Below, one piece after another: positions 50,473 through 61,753 of a DNA stretch of 64,000 nucleotides. The position numbers and the translations under genes were made by a program. Origin of the DNA: Clusia tigrina (lineage: Eukaryota > Arthropoda > Insecta > Diptera > Clusiidae); assembly GCA_920105625.2 (NCBI GenBank), contig OV050032.1, positions 73,637,879 through 73,701,878 on the forward strand. Reading direction: 5' to 3'. The notes under the pieces are model-generated. The model saw nothing but the letters and a program-made list of their open reading frames with translations. It was not told the DNA's origin and did not search any database. Every line of letters begins with the position of its first letter. The first letter of the stretch is position 1.

Positions 50473-51629
50473 GAAGTTTTACCAGTGCTTGATTTGGGAC
50501 TCAAGGGTAACTTAGTTTTGAGCGATAGCTTAGATTGACAAGAGGCTCGAGTACTTTATTGTTACAAAATTTCAAGGTTTTATGACGCTCCAGTAAAAAG
50601 TAACAAACATTTGTATGTTGCAAACTTTGATAGGTGTAGCACGAACCGTATAGAAGTTAGGGCCATTTGAAGTTTTATCAAGGGTAGCATAGCTTTGAGC
50701 GATAGCTTAAATTGACAAGAGGCTCGAGTACTTTATTGTTACAAAATTTCAAGGTTTTATGACGCTCCAGTAAAAACTTACAAGCATTTGTATAGTGCAA
50801 ACTTTGATAGGTGTAGGTCGTACCGCATAGAAGTTAGGGCCATTTGAAGTTTTATCAGTGTTTGATTTGGGACTCAAGGGTAGCATAGCTTTGAGCGATA
50901 GGTTAAATTGACAACAGGCTCGAGTTCTTTATTGTTACAAAATTTTAAGGTTTTATGACGCTCCAGTAAAAAGTTACAAGCATTTGTATGTTGCAAACTT
51001 TGATAGGTGTAGGACGTACCGTATAGAAGCAAGAGCCATTTGAAGTTTTATCATTGTTTGATTTGGGACTCAAGGGTAGCATAGCTTTGAGCGATAGCTT
51101 AAATTGGCAAGAGGCTCGAGTACTTTATTGTTACAAACTTTCAAGGTTTTATGACGCTCCAGTAAAAAGTTACAAGCATTTGTATGTTGCACACTTTGAT
51201 AGGTGTAGGACGTACCGTATAGAAGTTAGGGCCATTTGAAGTTTTACCAGTGCTTGATTTGGGACTCAAGGGTAGCTTAGCTTTGAGCGATAGCTTAGAT
51301 TGACAAGAGGCTCGAGTACTTTATTGTTACAAAATTTCAAGGTTTTATGACGCTCCAGTAAAAAGTTACAAGCATTTGTATGTTGCAAACTTTGATAGGT
51401 GTAGAACGAACCGTATAGAAGTTAGGGCCATTTGAAATTTTATCAGTGTTTGACTTGGGACTCAAGGGTAGCATAGTTTTGAGCGATAGCTTAAATTGAC
51501 AAGAGGCTCGAGTACTTTATTGTTACAAAATTTCAAGGTTTTATGGCGCTCCAGTAAAAAGGTACAAGCATTTGTATGCTGCAAACTTTGATAGGTGTAG
51601 GACGTGCCGTATAGAAGTTAGGGCCATTT
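50473..51629. repeat. Six-unit word P-Q-R-S-P-T, instance 7
   Basis: Units 260-265. The Q unit is the 177-bp deletion form and R ends 'gaagcaagagcc', a step between the common and the 'gcaaaagcc' ending. Confidence 0.75.
50669..50845. repeat. 177-bp unit, 19-bp deletion (unit 261)
   Basis: 'gaagttttatcaagggtagc' joins monomer position 12 directly to position 32. The bases 'tca' occur at both ends of the lost piece, so the deletion has 3-bp microhomology. The sister unit at 49101 is full length. Confidence 0.9.
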
Positions 51630-51825
51630 GAAGTTTTATCAGTTTTTGATTTGGGACTCAAGGGTAGCACAGCTTTGAGCGATAGCTTTAATTCACAAGA
51701 GGCTCGAGTACTTTATTGTTACAAAATTTCAAGGTTTTATGACGCTCCAGTAAAAAGTTACAAGCATTTGTATGTTGCAAACTTTGATAGGTGTAGGACG
51801 TACCGTTTGGAAGTTAGGGCCATTT

Positions 51826-52413
51826 GAAGTTTTATCAGTGTTTGATTTGGGACTCAAGGGTAGCATAGCTTTGTGCGATAGCTTAAATTGACAAGAGGCT
51901 CGAGTACTTTATTGTTACAAAATTTCAAGTTTTTATGACGCTCCAGTAAAAAGTTACAAGCATTTGTATGTTGCAAACTTTGATAGGTGTCGGACGTACC
52001 GTATAGAAGTTAGGGCCAATTGAAGTTTTATCAGTGTTTGATTTGGGACTCAAGGGTAGCATAGCTTTGACCGATAGCTTAAATTGACAAGAGGCTCGAG
52101 TACTTTATTGTTACAAAATCTCAAGGTTTTATGACGCTCCAATAAAAAGTTACAAGCATTTGTATGTTGCAAACTTTGATAGGTGTAGGACGTACCGTAT
52201 AGAAGTTAGAGACATTTGAAGTTTTATCAGTGTTTGATTTGGGACTCAAGAGTAGCATAGCTTTGAGCGATAGCTTAGATTGACAAGAGGCTCGAGTACT
52301 TTATTGTTACAAAATTTCAAGGTTTTATGACGCTCCAGTAAAAAGTTACAAGCATTTGTATGTTGCAAACTTTGATAGGTGTAGGACGTACCGCATAGAA
52401 GTTTGGGCCATTT
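51826..52413. repeat. Word N-O-U without V
   Basis: Units 267-269. The U unit ends 'ccgcatagaagtttgggcc' and leads directly into an R unit. Confidence 0.7.
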
Positions 52414-53393
52414 GAAGTTTTATCAGTGTTTGATTTGGGACTCAAGGGTAGCATAGCTTTGAGCGATAGGTTAAATTGACAACAGGCTCGAGTTCTTTAT
52501 TGTTACAAAATTTTAAGGTTTTATGACGCTCCAGTAAAAAGTTACAAGCATTTGTATGTTGCAAACTTTGATAGGTGTAGGACGTACCGTATAGAAGCAA
52601 AAGCCATTTGAAGTTTTATCATTGTTTGATTCGGGACTCAAGGGTAGCATAGCTTTGAGCGATAGCTTAAATTGACAAGAGGCTCGAGTACTTTATTGTT
52701 ACAAACTTTCAAGGTTTTATGACGCTCCAGTAAAAAGTTACAAGCATTTGTATGTTGCAAACTTTGATAGGTGTAGGACGTACCGTATAGAAGTTAGGGC
52801 CATTTGAAGTTTTACCAGTGCTTGATTTGGGACTCAAGGGTAGCTTAGCTTTGAGCGATAGCTTAGATTGGCAAGAGGCTCGAGTACTTTATTGTTACAA
52901 AGTTTCAAGGTTTTATGACGCTCCAGTAAAAAGTTACAAGCATTTGTATGTTGCAAACTTTGATAGGTGTAGCACGAACCGTATAGAAGTTAGGGCCATT
53001 TGAAATTTTATCAGTGTTTGACTTGGGACTCAAGGGTAGCATAGCTTTGAGCGATAGCTTAAATTGACAAGAGGCTCGAGTACTTTATTGTTACAAAATT
53101 TCAAGGTTTTATGGCGCTCCAGTAAAAAGGTACAAGCATTTGTATGCTGCAAACTATGATAGGTGTAGGACGTACCGTATAGAAGTTAGGGCCATTTGAA
53201 GTTTTATCAGTTTTTGATTTGGGACTCAAGGGTAGCATAGCTTTGAGCGATAGCTTTAATTCACAAGAGGCTCGAGTACTTTATTGTTACAAAATTTCAA
53301 GGTTTTATGACGCTCCAGTAAAAAGTTACAAGCATTTGTATGTTGCAAACTTTGATAGGTGTAGGACGTACCGTATAGAAGTTAGGGTCATTT

Positions 53394-53582
53394 GAAGATT
53401 TATCAGTGTTTGATTTGGGACTCAAGGGTAGAATAGCTTTGAGCGATAGCTTAAATTGACAAGAGTCTCGAGTACTTTATTGTTACAAAATTTCAAGGTT
53501 TTATGACGCTCCAGTAAAAAGTTACAAGTATTTGTATGTTGCAAACTTTGATAGGTGTACCGTAGAGAAGTTAGGGCCATTT
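53394..53582. repeat. 189-bp monomer variant, the only one outside domain A (unit 275)
   Basis: 'gagtctcg', 'caagtattt' and 'ggtgtaccgtagag' as in units 3, 25, 46 and 101, with private 'gtagaatagc'. It marks the left edge of the re-entry of domain-A sequence. Confidence 0.9.
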
Positions 53583-54758
53583 GAGGTTTTATCAGTGTTT
53601 GATTTTGGACTCAAGGGTAGCATAGCTTTGAGCGATAGCTTAGATTGACAAGAGGCTCGAGTACTTCATTGCTACAACATTTCAAGGTTTTATGACGCTC
53701 CAGTAAAAAGTTACAAGCATTTATATGTTGCAAACTTTGATAGGTGTAGGACGCACCGTATAGAAGGTAGGGCCATTTGAAGTTTTATCAGTGTTTGATT
53801 TGGGACTCAAGGGTAGCATAGCTTTGAGCGATAGCTTAAATTGACAAGAGGCTCGAGTAATTTATTGTTACAAAATTTCAAAATTTTATGACGCTCCAGT
53901 ATAAAGTTACAAGCATTTGTATGTTGCAAACTTTGATAGGTGTAGGACGTACAGTATAGAAGTTAGGGCCATTTGAAATTTTATCAGTGTTTGATTTGGG
54001 ACTCAAGGGTAGCATAGCTTTGAGCGATAGCTTAAATTGACAAGAGGCTCGAGTACTTTATTGTTACAAAATTTCAAGGTTTTATGACGCCCCAATAAAA
54101 AGTTACAAGCATTTGTATGTTGCAAACTTTGATAGGTGTAGGACGTACCGTATAGAAGTTAGGGCCATTTGAAGTTTTATCAGTGTTTGATTTGGAACTC
54201 AAGGGTAGCATAGCTTTGAGCGATAGCTTAAATTGACAAGAGTCTCGAGTACTTTATTGTTACAAAATTTCAAGGTTTTCTGACGGTCCTGTAAAAAGTT
54301 ACAAGCATTTGTATGTTTCAAACTTTGATAGGTGTAGGACGTACCGTATAGAAGTTAGGGCCATTTTAAGTTTTATCAGTGTTTGATATGGAACTCAAGG
54401 GTAGCATAGCTTTGAGCGATAGCTTAAATTGACAAGAGGCTCGAGTACTTTATTGTCACAAAATTTCAAGGTTTTATGACGCTCCAGTAAAAAGTTACAA
54501 GCATTTGTATGTTGCAAACTTTGATAGGTGTCGGACGTACCGTATAGAAGTTAGGACCATTTGAACTTTTATCAGTGTTTGATTTGGGACTCAAGGGTAG
54601 CATAGCTTTGAGCGATATCTTAAATTGACGAAAGGCTACAGTACTTTATTGTTACAAAATTTCAAGGTTTTATGACGCTCCAGTAAAAAGTTACAATCAT
54701 TTGTATGTTGCAAACTTTGATAGGTGTAGGACGTACCGTATAGAAGCAAGGGCCATTT

Positions 54759-54954
54759 GAAGTTATATCGGTGTTTGCTTTGGGACTCAAGGGTAGCATA
54801 GCTTTGAGCGATAGCTTAAATCGACAAGAGGCTCGAGTACTTTATTGTTACAAAATTTCAAGGTTTTATGACGCTCCAGTAAAAAGTTACAAGCATTTGT
54901 ATGTTGCAAACTTTGATAGGTGTAGTACGTACCGTATAGAAGTTAGGGCCATTT
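54759..54954. repeat. Distinctive monomer, copy 1 of a 1960-bp pair (unit 282)
   Basis: 'gaagttatatcggtg', 'tttgctttggg' and 'aaatcgac'. Unit 292 at 56719 shares all three, and the preceding unit of both has 'gatatcttaaa' and ends 'gaagcaagggcc'. Confidence 0.8.
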
Positions 54955-56718
54955 GAAGTTTTATCAGTGCTTGATTTGGGACTCAAGGGTAGCATAGCTT
55001 TGAGCGATAGCTTAGATTGACAAGAGGCTCGAGTACTTTATTGTTACAAAATTTCAAGGTTTTATGACGCTCCAGTAAAAAGTTACAAGTATTTGTATGT
55101 TGCAAACTTTGATAGGTGAAGGACGTACCGTATAGAAGTTAGGGCCATTTGAAGTTTTATCAGTGTTTGATTTCGGACTCAAGGGTAGCATAGCTTTGAG
55201 CGATAGCTTAAATTGACAAGAGGCTCGAGTACTTTATTGTTACAACATTTCAAGGTTTTATGACGCTCCACTAAAAAGTTACAAGCATTTGTATGTTGCA
55301 AACTTTGATAGGTGTACGATGCACCGTATTGAAGTTAGGGCCATGTGAAGTTTTATCAGTGTTTGATTTGGGACTCAAGGGTAGCATAGCTTTGAGCGAT
55401 ATCTTAAATTGACGAGAGGCTCGAGTAATTTATTGTTACAAAATGTCAAGGTTTTATGACGCTCCAGTAAAAAGTTACAAGCATTTGTATGTTGCAAACT
55501 TTGATGGGTGTAGGACGTACGGTATAGAAGTTAGGGCCATTTGAAATTTTATCAGTGTTTGATTTGGGACTCAAGGGTAGCATAGCTTTGAGCGATAGCT
55601 TAAATTGACAAGAGGCTCGAGTACTTTATTGTTACAAAATTTCAAGGTTTTATGACGCTCCAGTAAAAAGTTACAAGCATTTGTAAGTTGCAAACTTTGA
55701 TTGGTGTAGGACGTACTGTATAGAAGTTAGGGCCATTTGAAATTTAGTCAGTGCTTGATTTGGGACTCAAGGGTAGCATAGCTTTGTGCGATAGCTTAAA
55801 TTGACAAGAGGCTCGAGTACTTTATTGTTACAAAATTTCAAGGTTTTATGACGCTCCAGTAAAAAGTTATAAGCATTTGTATGTTGCAAACTTTGATAGG
55901 TGTCGGACGTACCGTATAGAAGTTAGGGCCAATTGAAGTTTTATCAGTGTTTGATTTGGGACTCAAGGGTAGCATAGCTTTGTGCGATAGCTTAAATTGA
56001 CAAGAGGCTCGAGTACTTTATTGTTACAAAATTACAAGGTTTTATGACGCTCCAGTAAAAATTTACAATCATTTGTATGTTGCAAACTTTGATAGGTGTA
56101 GGACGTACCGTATAGAAGTTAGGGCCATTTGAAGTTTTATCAGTGTTTGCTTTGGGACTCAAGGGTAGCATAGCTTTGAGCGATAGCTTAGATTGACAAG
56201 AGGCTCGAGTACTTTATTATTACAAAATTTCAAGGTTTTATGACGCTCCACTAAAAAGTTACAAGCATTTGTATGTTGCAAACTTTGATAGGTGTAGGAC
56301 GTACCATATAGAAGTTAGGGCCATTTGAAGTTTTATCAGTGTTTGATTTTGGACTCAAGGGTAGCTCAGCTTTGTGCGATAGCTTAAGTTGATAAGATAC
56401 TCGAGTACTTTATTGTTACAAAATTACAAGGTTTTATGACGCTCCAGTAAAAAGTTACAATCATTTGTATGTTGCAAACTTTGATAGGTGTAGATCGTAA
56501 AGTATAGAAGTTAGGACCATTTGAAGTTTTATCAGTGTTTGATTTGGGACTCAAGGGTAGCATAGCTTTGAGCGATATCTTAAATTGACAAAAGGCTAGA
56601 GTACTTTATTGTTACAAAATTTCAAGGTTTTATGACGCTCCAGTAAAAAGTTACAAGCATTTGTATGTTGCAAACTTTGATAGGTGTAGGACGTACCGTA
56701 TAGAAGCAAGGGCCATTT

Positions 56719-56914
56719 GAAGTTATATCGGTGTTTGCTTTGGGACTCAAGGGTAGCATAGCTTTGAGCGATAGCTTAAATCGACAAGAGGCTCGAATAC
56801 TTTATTGTTACAAAATTTCAAGGTTTTATGACGCTCCAGTAAAAAGTTACAAGCATTTGTATGTTGCAAACTTTGAGAGGTTTAGGACGTACCGTATAGA
56901 AGTTAGAGACATTT
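56719..56914. repeat. Distinctive monomer, copy 2 of a 1960-bp pair (unit 292)
   Basis: Same rare markers as unit 282, plus 'gctcgaatac' and 'gagaggtttagg'. Confidence 0.8.
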
Positions 56915-57894
56915 GAAGTTTTTTCAGTGTTTTATTTGGGACTCAAGGGTAGCATAGCTATGAGCGCTAGCTTAAATTGACAAGAGGCTCAAGTACTTTA
57001 TTGTTACAAAATTACAAGGTTCTATGACGCTCCAGTAAAAAGTTACAATCATTTGTATATTGCAAACTTTGATAGGTGTAGGACGTACCGTATAGAAGTT
57101 AGGGCCATTTGAAGTTTTATCAGTGTTTGATTTGGGACTCAAGGGTAGCATAGCTTTGAGCGATAGCTTAAATTGACAAGAGGCTCGAGTACTTTATTGT
57201 TTCAAAATCTCAAGGTTTTATGACGCTCCAATAAAAAGTTACAAGCATTTGTATGTTGCAAACTTTGATAGGTGTAGAACATACCGTATAGAAGTTAGGG
57301 CCATTTGAAGTTTTATCAGTGTTTTATTTGGGACTCAAGGGTAGCATAGCTTTGAGCGATAGCTTAAATTGACAAGAGGCTCGAGTACTTTATTGTTACA
57401 AAATCTCAAGGTTTTATGACGCTCCAATAAAAAGTTACAAGCATTTGTATGTTGCAAACTTTGATAGGTTTAGGACGTACCGTATAGAAGTTAGAGACAT
57501 TTGAAGTTTTTTCAGTGTTTTATTTGGGACTCAAGGGTAGCATAGCTTTGAGCGATAGCTTAAATTGAAAAGAGGCTCAAGTACTTTATTGTTACAAAAT
57601 TTCAAGGTTTTATGATGCTCCAGTAAAAAGTTACAAGCATTTGTATGTTGCAAACTTTGATAAGTGTAGGACGTACCGTATAGAAGTTAGGGCCATTTGA
57701 AGTTTTATCAGTGTTTGATTTGGGACTCAAGGGTATCATAGCTTTGAGCGATAGCTTAAATTGACAAGAGGCTCGAGTACTTTATTGTTACAAAATTTCA
57801 AGGTTTTATGACGCTCCAGTAAAAAGTTACAAGCATTTGTATGTTGCAAATTTTGATAGGTGTAGGACGTACCGTATAGAAGTTAGGGCCATTT

Positions 57895-58482
57895 GAAGTT
57901 TTATCAGTGTTTGATTTCGGACTCAAGGGTAGCATAGCTTTGAGCGATAGCTTAAATTGACAAGCGGCTCGAGTACTTTATTGTTACAACATTTCAAGGT
58001 TTTATGACGCTCCAGTAAAAAGTTACAAGCATTTGTATGTTGCAAACTTTGATAGGTGTAGGACGCACCGTATGGAAGTTAGGGCCATTTGAAGTTTTAT
58101 CAGTGTTTGATTTGGAACTCAAGGGTAGCATAGCATTGAGCGATAGCTTAAATTGACGAGAGGCTCGAGGAATTTATTGTTACAAAATGTCAAGGTTTTA
58201 TGACGCTCCAGTAAAAAGTTACAAGCATTTGTATGTTGCAAACTTTGATAGGTGTAGGACGTACCGTATAGAAGTTAGGGCCATTTGAAATTTTATCAGT
58301 GTTTGATTTGGGACTCAAGGGTAGCATAGCTTTGAGCGATAGCTTAAATTGACAAGAGGCTCGAGTACTTTATTGTTACAAAATTTCAAGGTTTTATGAC
58401 GCTCCAGTAAAAAGTTACAAGCATTTGTAACTTGCAAACTTTGATTGGTGTAGGATGTACCGTATAGAAGTTAGGGCCATTT
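57895..58482. repeat. Three-unit block in domain D, copy 1 (units 298-300)
   Basis: 'gatttcgg' with 'caacattt' and 'accgtatgg'; then 'tttggaactc' with 'aaatgtc'; then 'gaaatttt'. Repeated at 59853 (1958 bp on) and, more loosely, at 62734. Confidence 0.8.
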
Positions 58483-58677
58483 GAAGTTTTATCAGTGTTT
58501 GATTTGGGACTCAAGGTAGCATAGCTTTGTGCGATAGCTTAAATTGACAAGAGGCTCGAGTACTTTATTGTTACAAAATTACAAGGTTTTATGACGCTCC
58601 AGTAAAAAGCTACAAGCATTTGTATGTTGCACACTTTGATAGGTGTAGGACGTACCGTATAGAAGTTAGGGCCATTT
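58483..58677. repeat. 195-bp unit, one-base deletion (unit 301)
   Basis: 'ctcaaggtagc' lacks one g of 'ctcaagggtagc'. The unit also has 'attacaagg' and 'aaaagctac'. Confidence 0.85.
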
Positions 58678-59069
58678 GAAGTTTTATCAGTGTTTGATTT
58701 CGGACTCAAGGGTAGCATAGCTTTGAGCGATGGCTTAAATTGACAAGAGGATCGAGAACTTTATTGTTACAAAATTACAAGGTTTTATGACGCTCCAGTA
58801 AAAAGCTACAAGCATTTGTATGTTGCAAACTTTGATAGGTGTAGGACGTACCGTATAGAAGTTAGAGACATTTGAAGTTTTATCAGTGTTTGATTTGGGA
58901 CTCAAGGGTAGCATAGCTTTGTGCGATAGCTTAAATTGACAAGAGGCTCGAGTACTTTATTGTTACAAAATTTCCAGGTTTTATGACGCTCCAGTAAAAA
59001 GTTACAAGTATTTGTATGTTGCAAACTTTGATAGGTGTAGGACGTTCCGTATAGAAGTTAGGGCCATTT

Positions 59070-59264
59070 GAAGTTTTATCAGTGTTTGATTTGGGACTCA
59101 AGGGTAGCATAGCCTTGTGCAATAGCTTAAGTTCACAAGAGGCTCGAGTACTTTATTGTTACAAAATTACAAGGTTTTATGACGCTCCAGTAAAAAGTTA
59201 CAATATTTGTATGTTGCAAACTTTGATAGGTGTAGGACGTACCGTATAGAAGTTAGGGCCACTT
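59070..59264. repeat. 195-bp unit, one-base deletion (unit 304)
   Basis: 'gttacaatatttg' replaces 'gttacaagcatttg'. The front half is unusual: 'agccttgtgcaatag' and 'taagttcac'. Confidence 0.85.
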
Positions 59265-59852
59265 GAAATTTTATCAGTGTTTGATTTGGGACTCAAGGGT
59301 AGCATTGCTTTGAGCGATAGCTTAAATTGACAAGAGGCTCGAGTACTTTATTGTTACAAAATCTCAAGGTTTTATGACGCTCCAATAAAAAGTTACAAGC
59401 ATTTGTATGTTGCAAACTTTGATAGGTGTAGGACGTACCGTATAGAAGTTAGAGACATTTGAAGTTTTATCAGTGTTTCATTTGGGACTCAAGGGTAGCA
59501 TAGCTTTGAGCGATAGCTTAAATTGCCAAGAGGCTCAAGTACTTTATTGTTACAAAATTTCAAGGTTTTATGACGCTCCAGTAAAAAGTTACAAGCATTT
59601 GTATGTTGCAAACTTTGATAGGTGTAGGACGTACCGTATAGAAGTTAGGGCCATTTGAAGTTTTATCAGTGTTTGATTTGGGACTCAAGGGTAGCATAGC
59701 TTTGAGCGAAAGCTTAAATTGACAAGAGGCTCGAGTACTTTATTGTTACAAAATTTCAAGCTTGTATGACGCTAAAGTAAAAAGATACAAGCATTTGTAT
59801 GTTGCAAACTTTGATAGGTGTAGGACGTACCGTATAGAAGTTAGGGCCATTT

Positions 59853-60440
59853 GAAGTTTTATCAGTGTTTGATTTCGGACTCAAGGGTAGCATAGCTTTG
59901 AGCGATAGCTTAAATTGACAAGAGGCTCGAGTACTTTATTGTTACAACATTTCAAGGTTTTATGACGCTCCAGTAAAAAGTTACAAGCATTTGTATGTTG
60001 CAAACTTTGATAGGTGTAGGATGCACCGTATGGAAGTTAGGGCCATTTGAAGTTTTATCAGTGTTTGATTTGGAACTCAAGGGTAGCATAGCTTTGAGCG
60101 ATAGCTTAAATTGACGAGAGGCTCGAGTAATTTATTGTTACAAAATGTCAAGGTTTTATGGCGCTCCAGTAAAAAGTTACAAGCATTTGTATGTTGCAAA
60201 CTTTGATAGGTGTAGGACGTACCGTATAGAAGTTAGGGCCATTTGAAATTTTATCAGTGTTTGATTTCGGACTCAAGGGTAGCATAGCTTTGAGCGATAG
60301 CTTAAATTGACAAGAGGCTCGAGTACTTTATTGTTACAAAATTACAAGGTTTTATGACGCTCCAGTAAAAAGTTACAAGCATTTGTATGTTGCAAACTTT
60401 GATAGGTGTAGGACGTACCGTATAGAAGTTAGAGCCATTT
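59853..60440. repeat. Three-unit block in domain D, copy 2 (units 308-310)
   Basis: Same marker order as 57895-58482, with 'gatgcaccg', 'atggcgc' and 'attacaagg' as private changes. Confidence 0.8.
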
Positions 60441-61616
60441 GAAATTTTATCAGTGCTTGATTTAGAACTCAAGAGTAGCATAGCTTTGAGCGATAGCTTA
60501 AATTGAGAAGAGGCTCGAGTACTTTATTGTTACAAAATTTCAAGGTTTTATGACGCTCCAGTAAAAAGTTACAAGCATTTGTATGTTGCAAACTTTGATA
60601 GGTGTAGGACGTACCGTACAGAAGTTAGGGCCATTTGAAGTTTTATCAGTGTTTGCTTTGGGACTCAAGGGTAGCATAGCTTTGAGCGATAGCTTAAATT
60701 GACAAGAGGCTCGAGTACTTTATTGTTACAAAATTTCAAGGTTTTATGACGCTCCAATAAAAAGTTACAAGCATTTGAATGTTGCAAACTTTGATAGGTG
60801 TAGGACGTACCGTATAGAAGTTAGGGACACTTGAAGTTCTATCAGTGTTTGATTTGGGACTCAAGGGTAGCATAGTTTTGACCGATAGCTAAAGTTGACA
60901 AGAGGCTCGAGTTCTTTATTGTTACAAAATTTCAAGGTTTTATGACGCTCCAGTAAAAAGTTACAAGCATTTGTATGTTGCAAACTTTGATAGGTGTCGG
61001 ACGTACCGTATAGAAGTTAGGGCCATTTGAACTTTTATCAGTGTTTGATTTGGGACTGAAGGGTAGCATAGCTTTGAGCGATAGCTTAAATTGACAAGAG
61101 GCTAGAGTACTTTATTGTTACAAAATTTCAAGGTTTTATGACGCTTCAGTAACAAGTTACAAGCATTTGTATGTTGCAAACTTTGATAAGTGTAGGACGT
61201 ACCGCATAGAAGTTAGGGCCATTTGAAGTTTTATCAGTGTTTGATTTGGGACTCAAGGGTAGCATAGCTTTCAGCGATAGCTTAAATTGACAAGAGGCTC
61301 GAATACTTTATTGTTACAAAATTTCAAGGTTTTATGACGCTCCAGTAAAAAGTTACAAGCATTTGTATGTTGCAAACTTTGGTAGGTGTAGGACGTACCG
61401 TATAGAAGTTAGGGCCATTTGAAATTTTATCAGTGTTTGATTTGGGATTCAGGGGTAGCATAGCTTTGAGCGATAGCTTAAATTGACAAGAGGCTCGAGT
61501 ACTTTATTGTTACAAAATTTTAAGGTTTTATGACGCTCCAATAAAAAGATACAAGCATTTGTGTGTTGCAAACTTTGATAGGTGTAGGACGTACCGTATA
61601 GAAGTTAGGGACACTT

Positions 61617-61753
61617 GAAGTTCTATCAGTGTTTGCTTTGGGACTCAAGGGTAGCATAGCTTTGAGCGATAGCTCAAGTAAAAAGTTACAAGCATTTGTA
61701 TGTTGCAAACTTTGATAGTTGTAGGACGTACCGTATAGAAGTTGGGGCCATTT
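61617..61753. repeat. 137-bp unit, 59-bp internal deletion (unit 317)
   Basis: 'gatagctcaagtaaaaag' joins the 'gatagct' region directly to 'agtaaaaag', so the palindromic core, the poly-A/T segment and 'gacgctcc' are lost. It shows no second copy here. Confidence 0.9.

Larger units (their letters stand above)
50277..51629. repeat. 8-unit duplication, copy 2 (units 259-265)
   Basis: The 'gtaggatg', 'aagtaacaaac', 'atagtgc', 'gcacactttg' and 'catagttttgagc' markers return at +1568 bp, then at +1549 bp after the 19-bp deletion in unit 261. Confidence 0.85.
22653..53393. repeat. Domain B of the array, strongly higher-order (units 118-274)
   Basis: These 157 units draw on a limited set of monomer types in recurring order. 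I use letters for them. P is 'ttaccagtgctt' with 'gtagcacgaaccg'. Q is 'tcattg' with 'gtaaaaacttac', 'atggtgc' and 'ccgcatag'. R is 'gataggttaaattgacaac' with 'gttcttt', often ending 'gaagcaaaagcc'. S is 'tcattg' with 'aaactttcaagg'. T is 'gaaattttat' with 'gacttggg'. N is 'ctttgtgcg' with 'gtgtcgg' and 'ccaattg'. O is 'tttgaccg' with 'aaatctc', 'caataaaaag' and 'gagaca'. U is 'aagagtagc' with 'agcttagattg'. V is 'gtagctcagctttgtgcg'. The domain contains the most recent-looking duplications in the window. Confidence 0.8.
53394..56914. repeat. Domain C: return of domain-A and transition variants (units 275-292)
   Basis: Units 275-280 carry the domain-A set in order: a 189-bp 'gagtctcg' unit; 'gaggtttt' with 'cttcattgctacaac' and 'atttatatg'; 'agtaattt' with 'gtataaag'; 'gccccaataaaaag'; 'gacggtcc' with 'gtttc'; and 'gatatgg' with 'gtgtcgg' and 'gttaggacc'. 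Units 283-286 match units 11-13 and 30-32 ('gtgaagg', 'gatttcgg' with 'caacattt', 'aaatgtc' with 'gtacgg'). Units 287-290 match the transition zone ('aaaaatttacaatc', 'tattattac', 'gtagatcg'). Confidence 0.75.

Noticed and set aside
12694..59658. Repeated 61-codon open frames on the + strand (starting 12694, 32270, 34230, 39907, 45585, 51054, 52818, 54771, 56731, 59473)
   Set aside because: Each lies in one monomer at the same place. It opens only because a change such as 'tttaattcac', 'attggc', 'aaatcgac' or 'attgcc' removes the normal in-frame TGA. The starts I checked are GTG or TTG, and a 196-bp unit shifts frame at each repeat. There is no coding signal.
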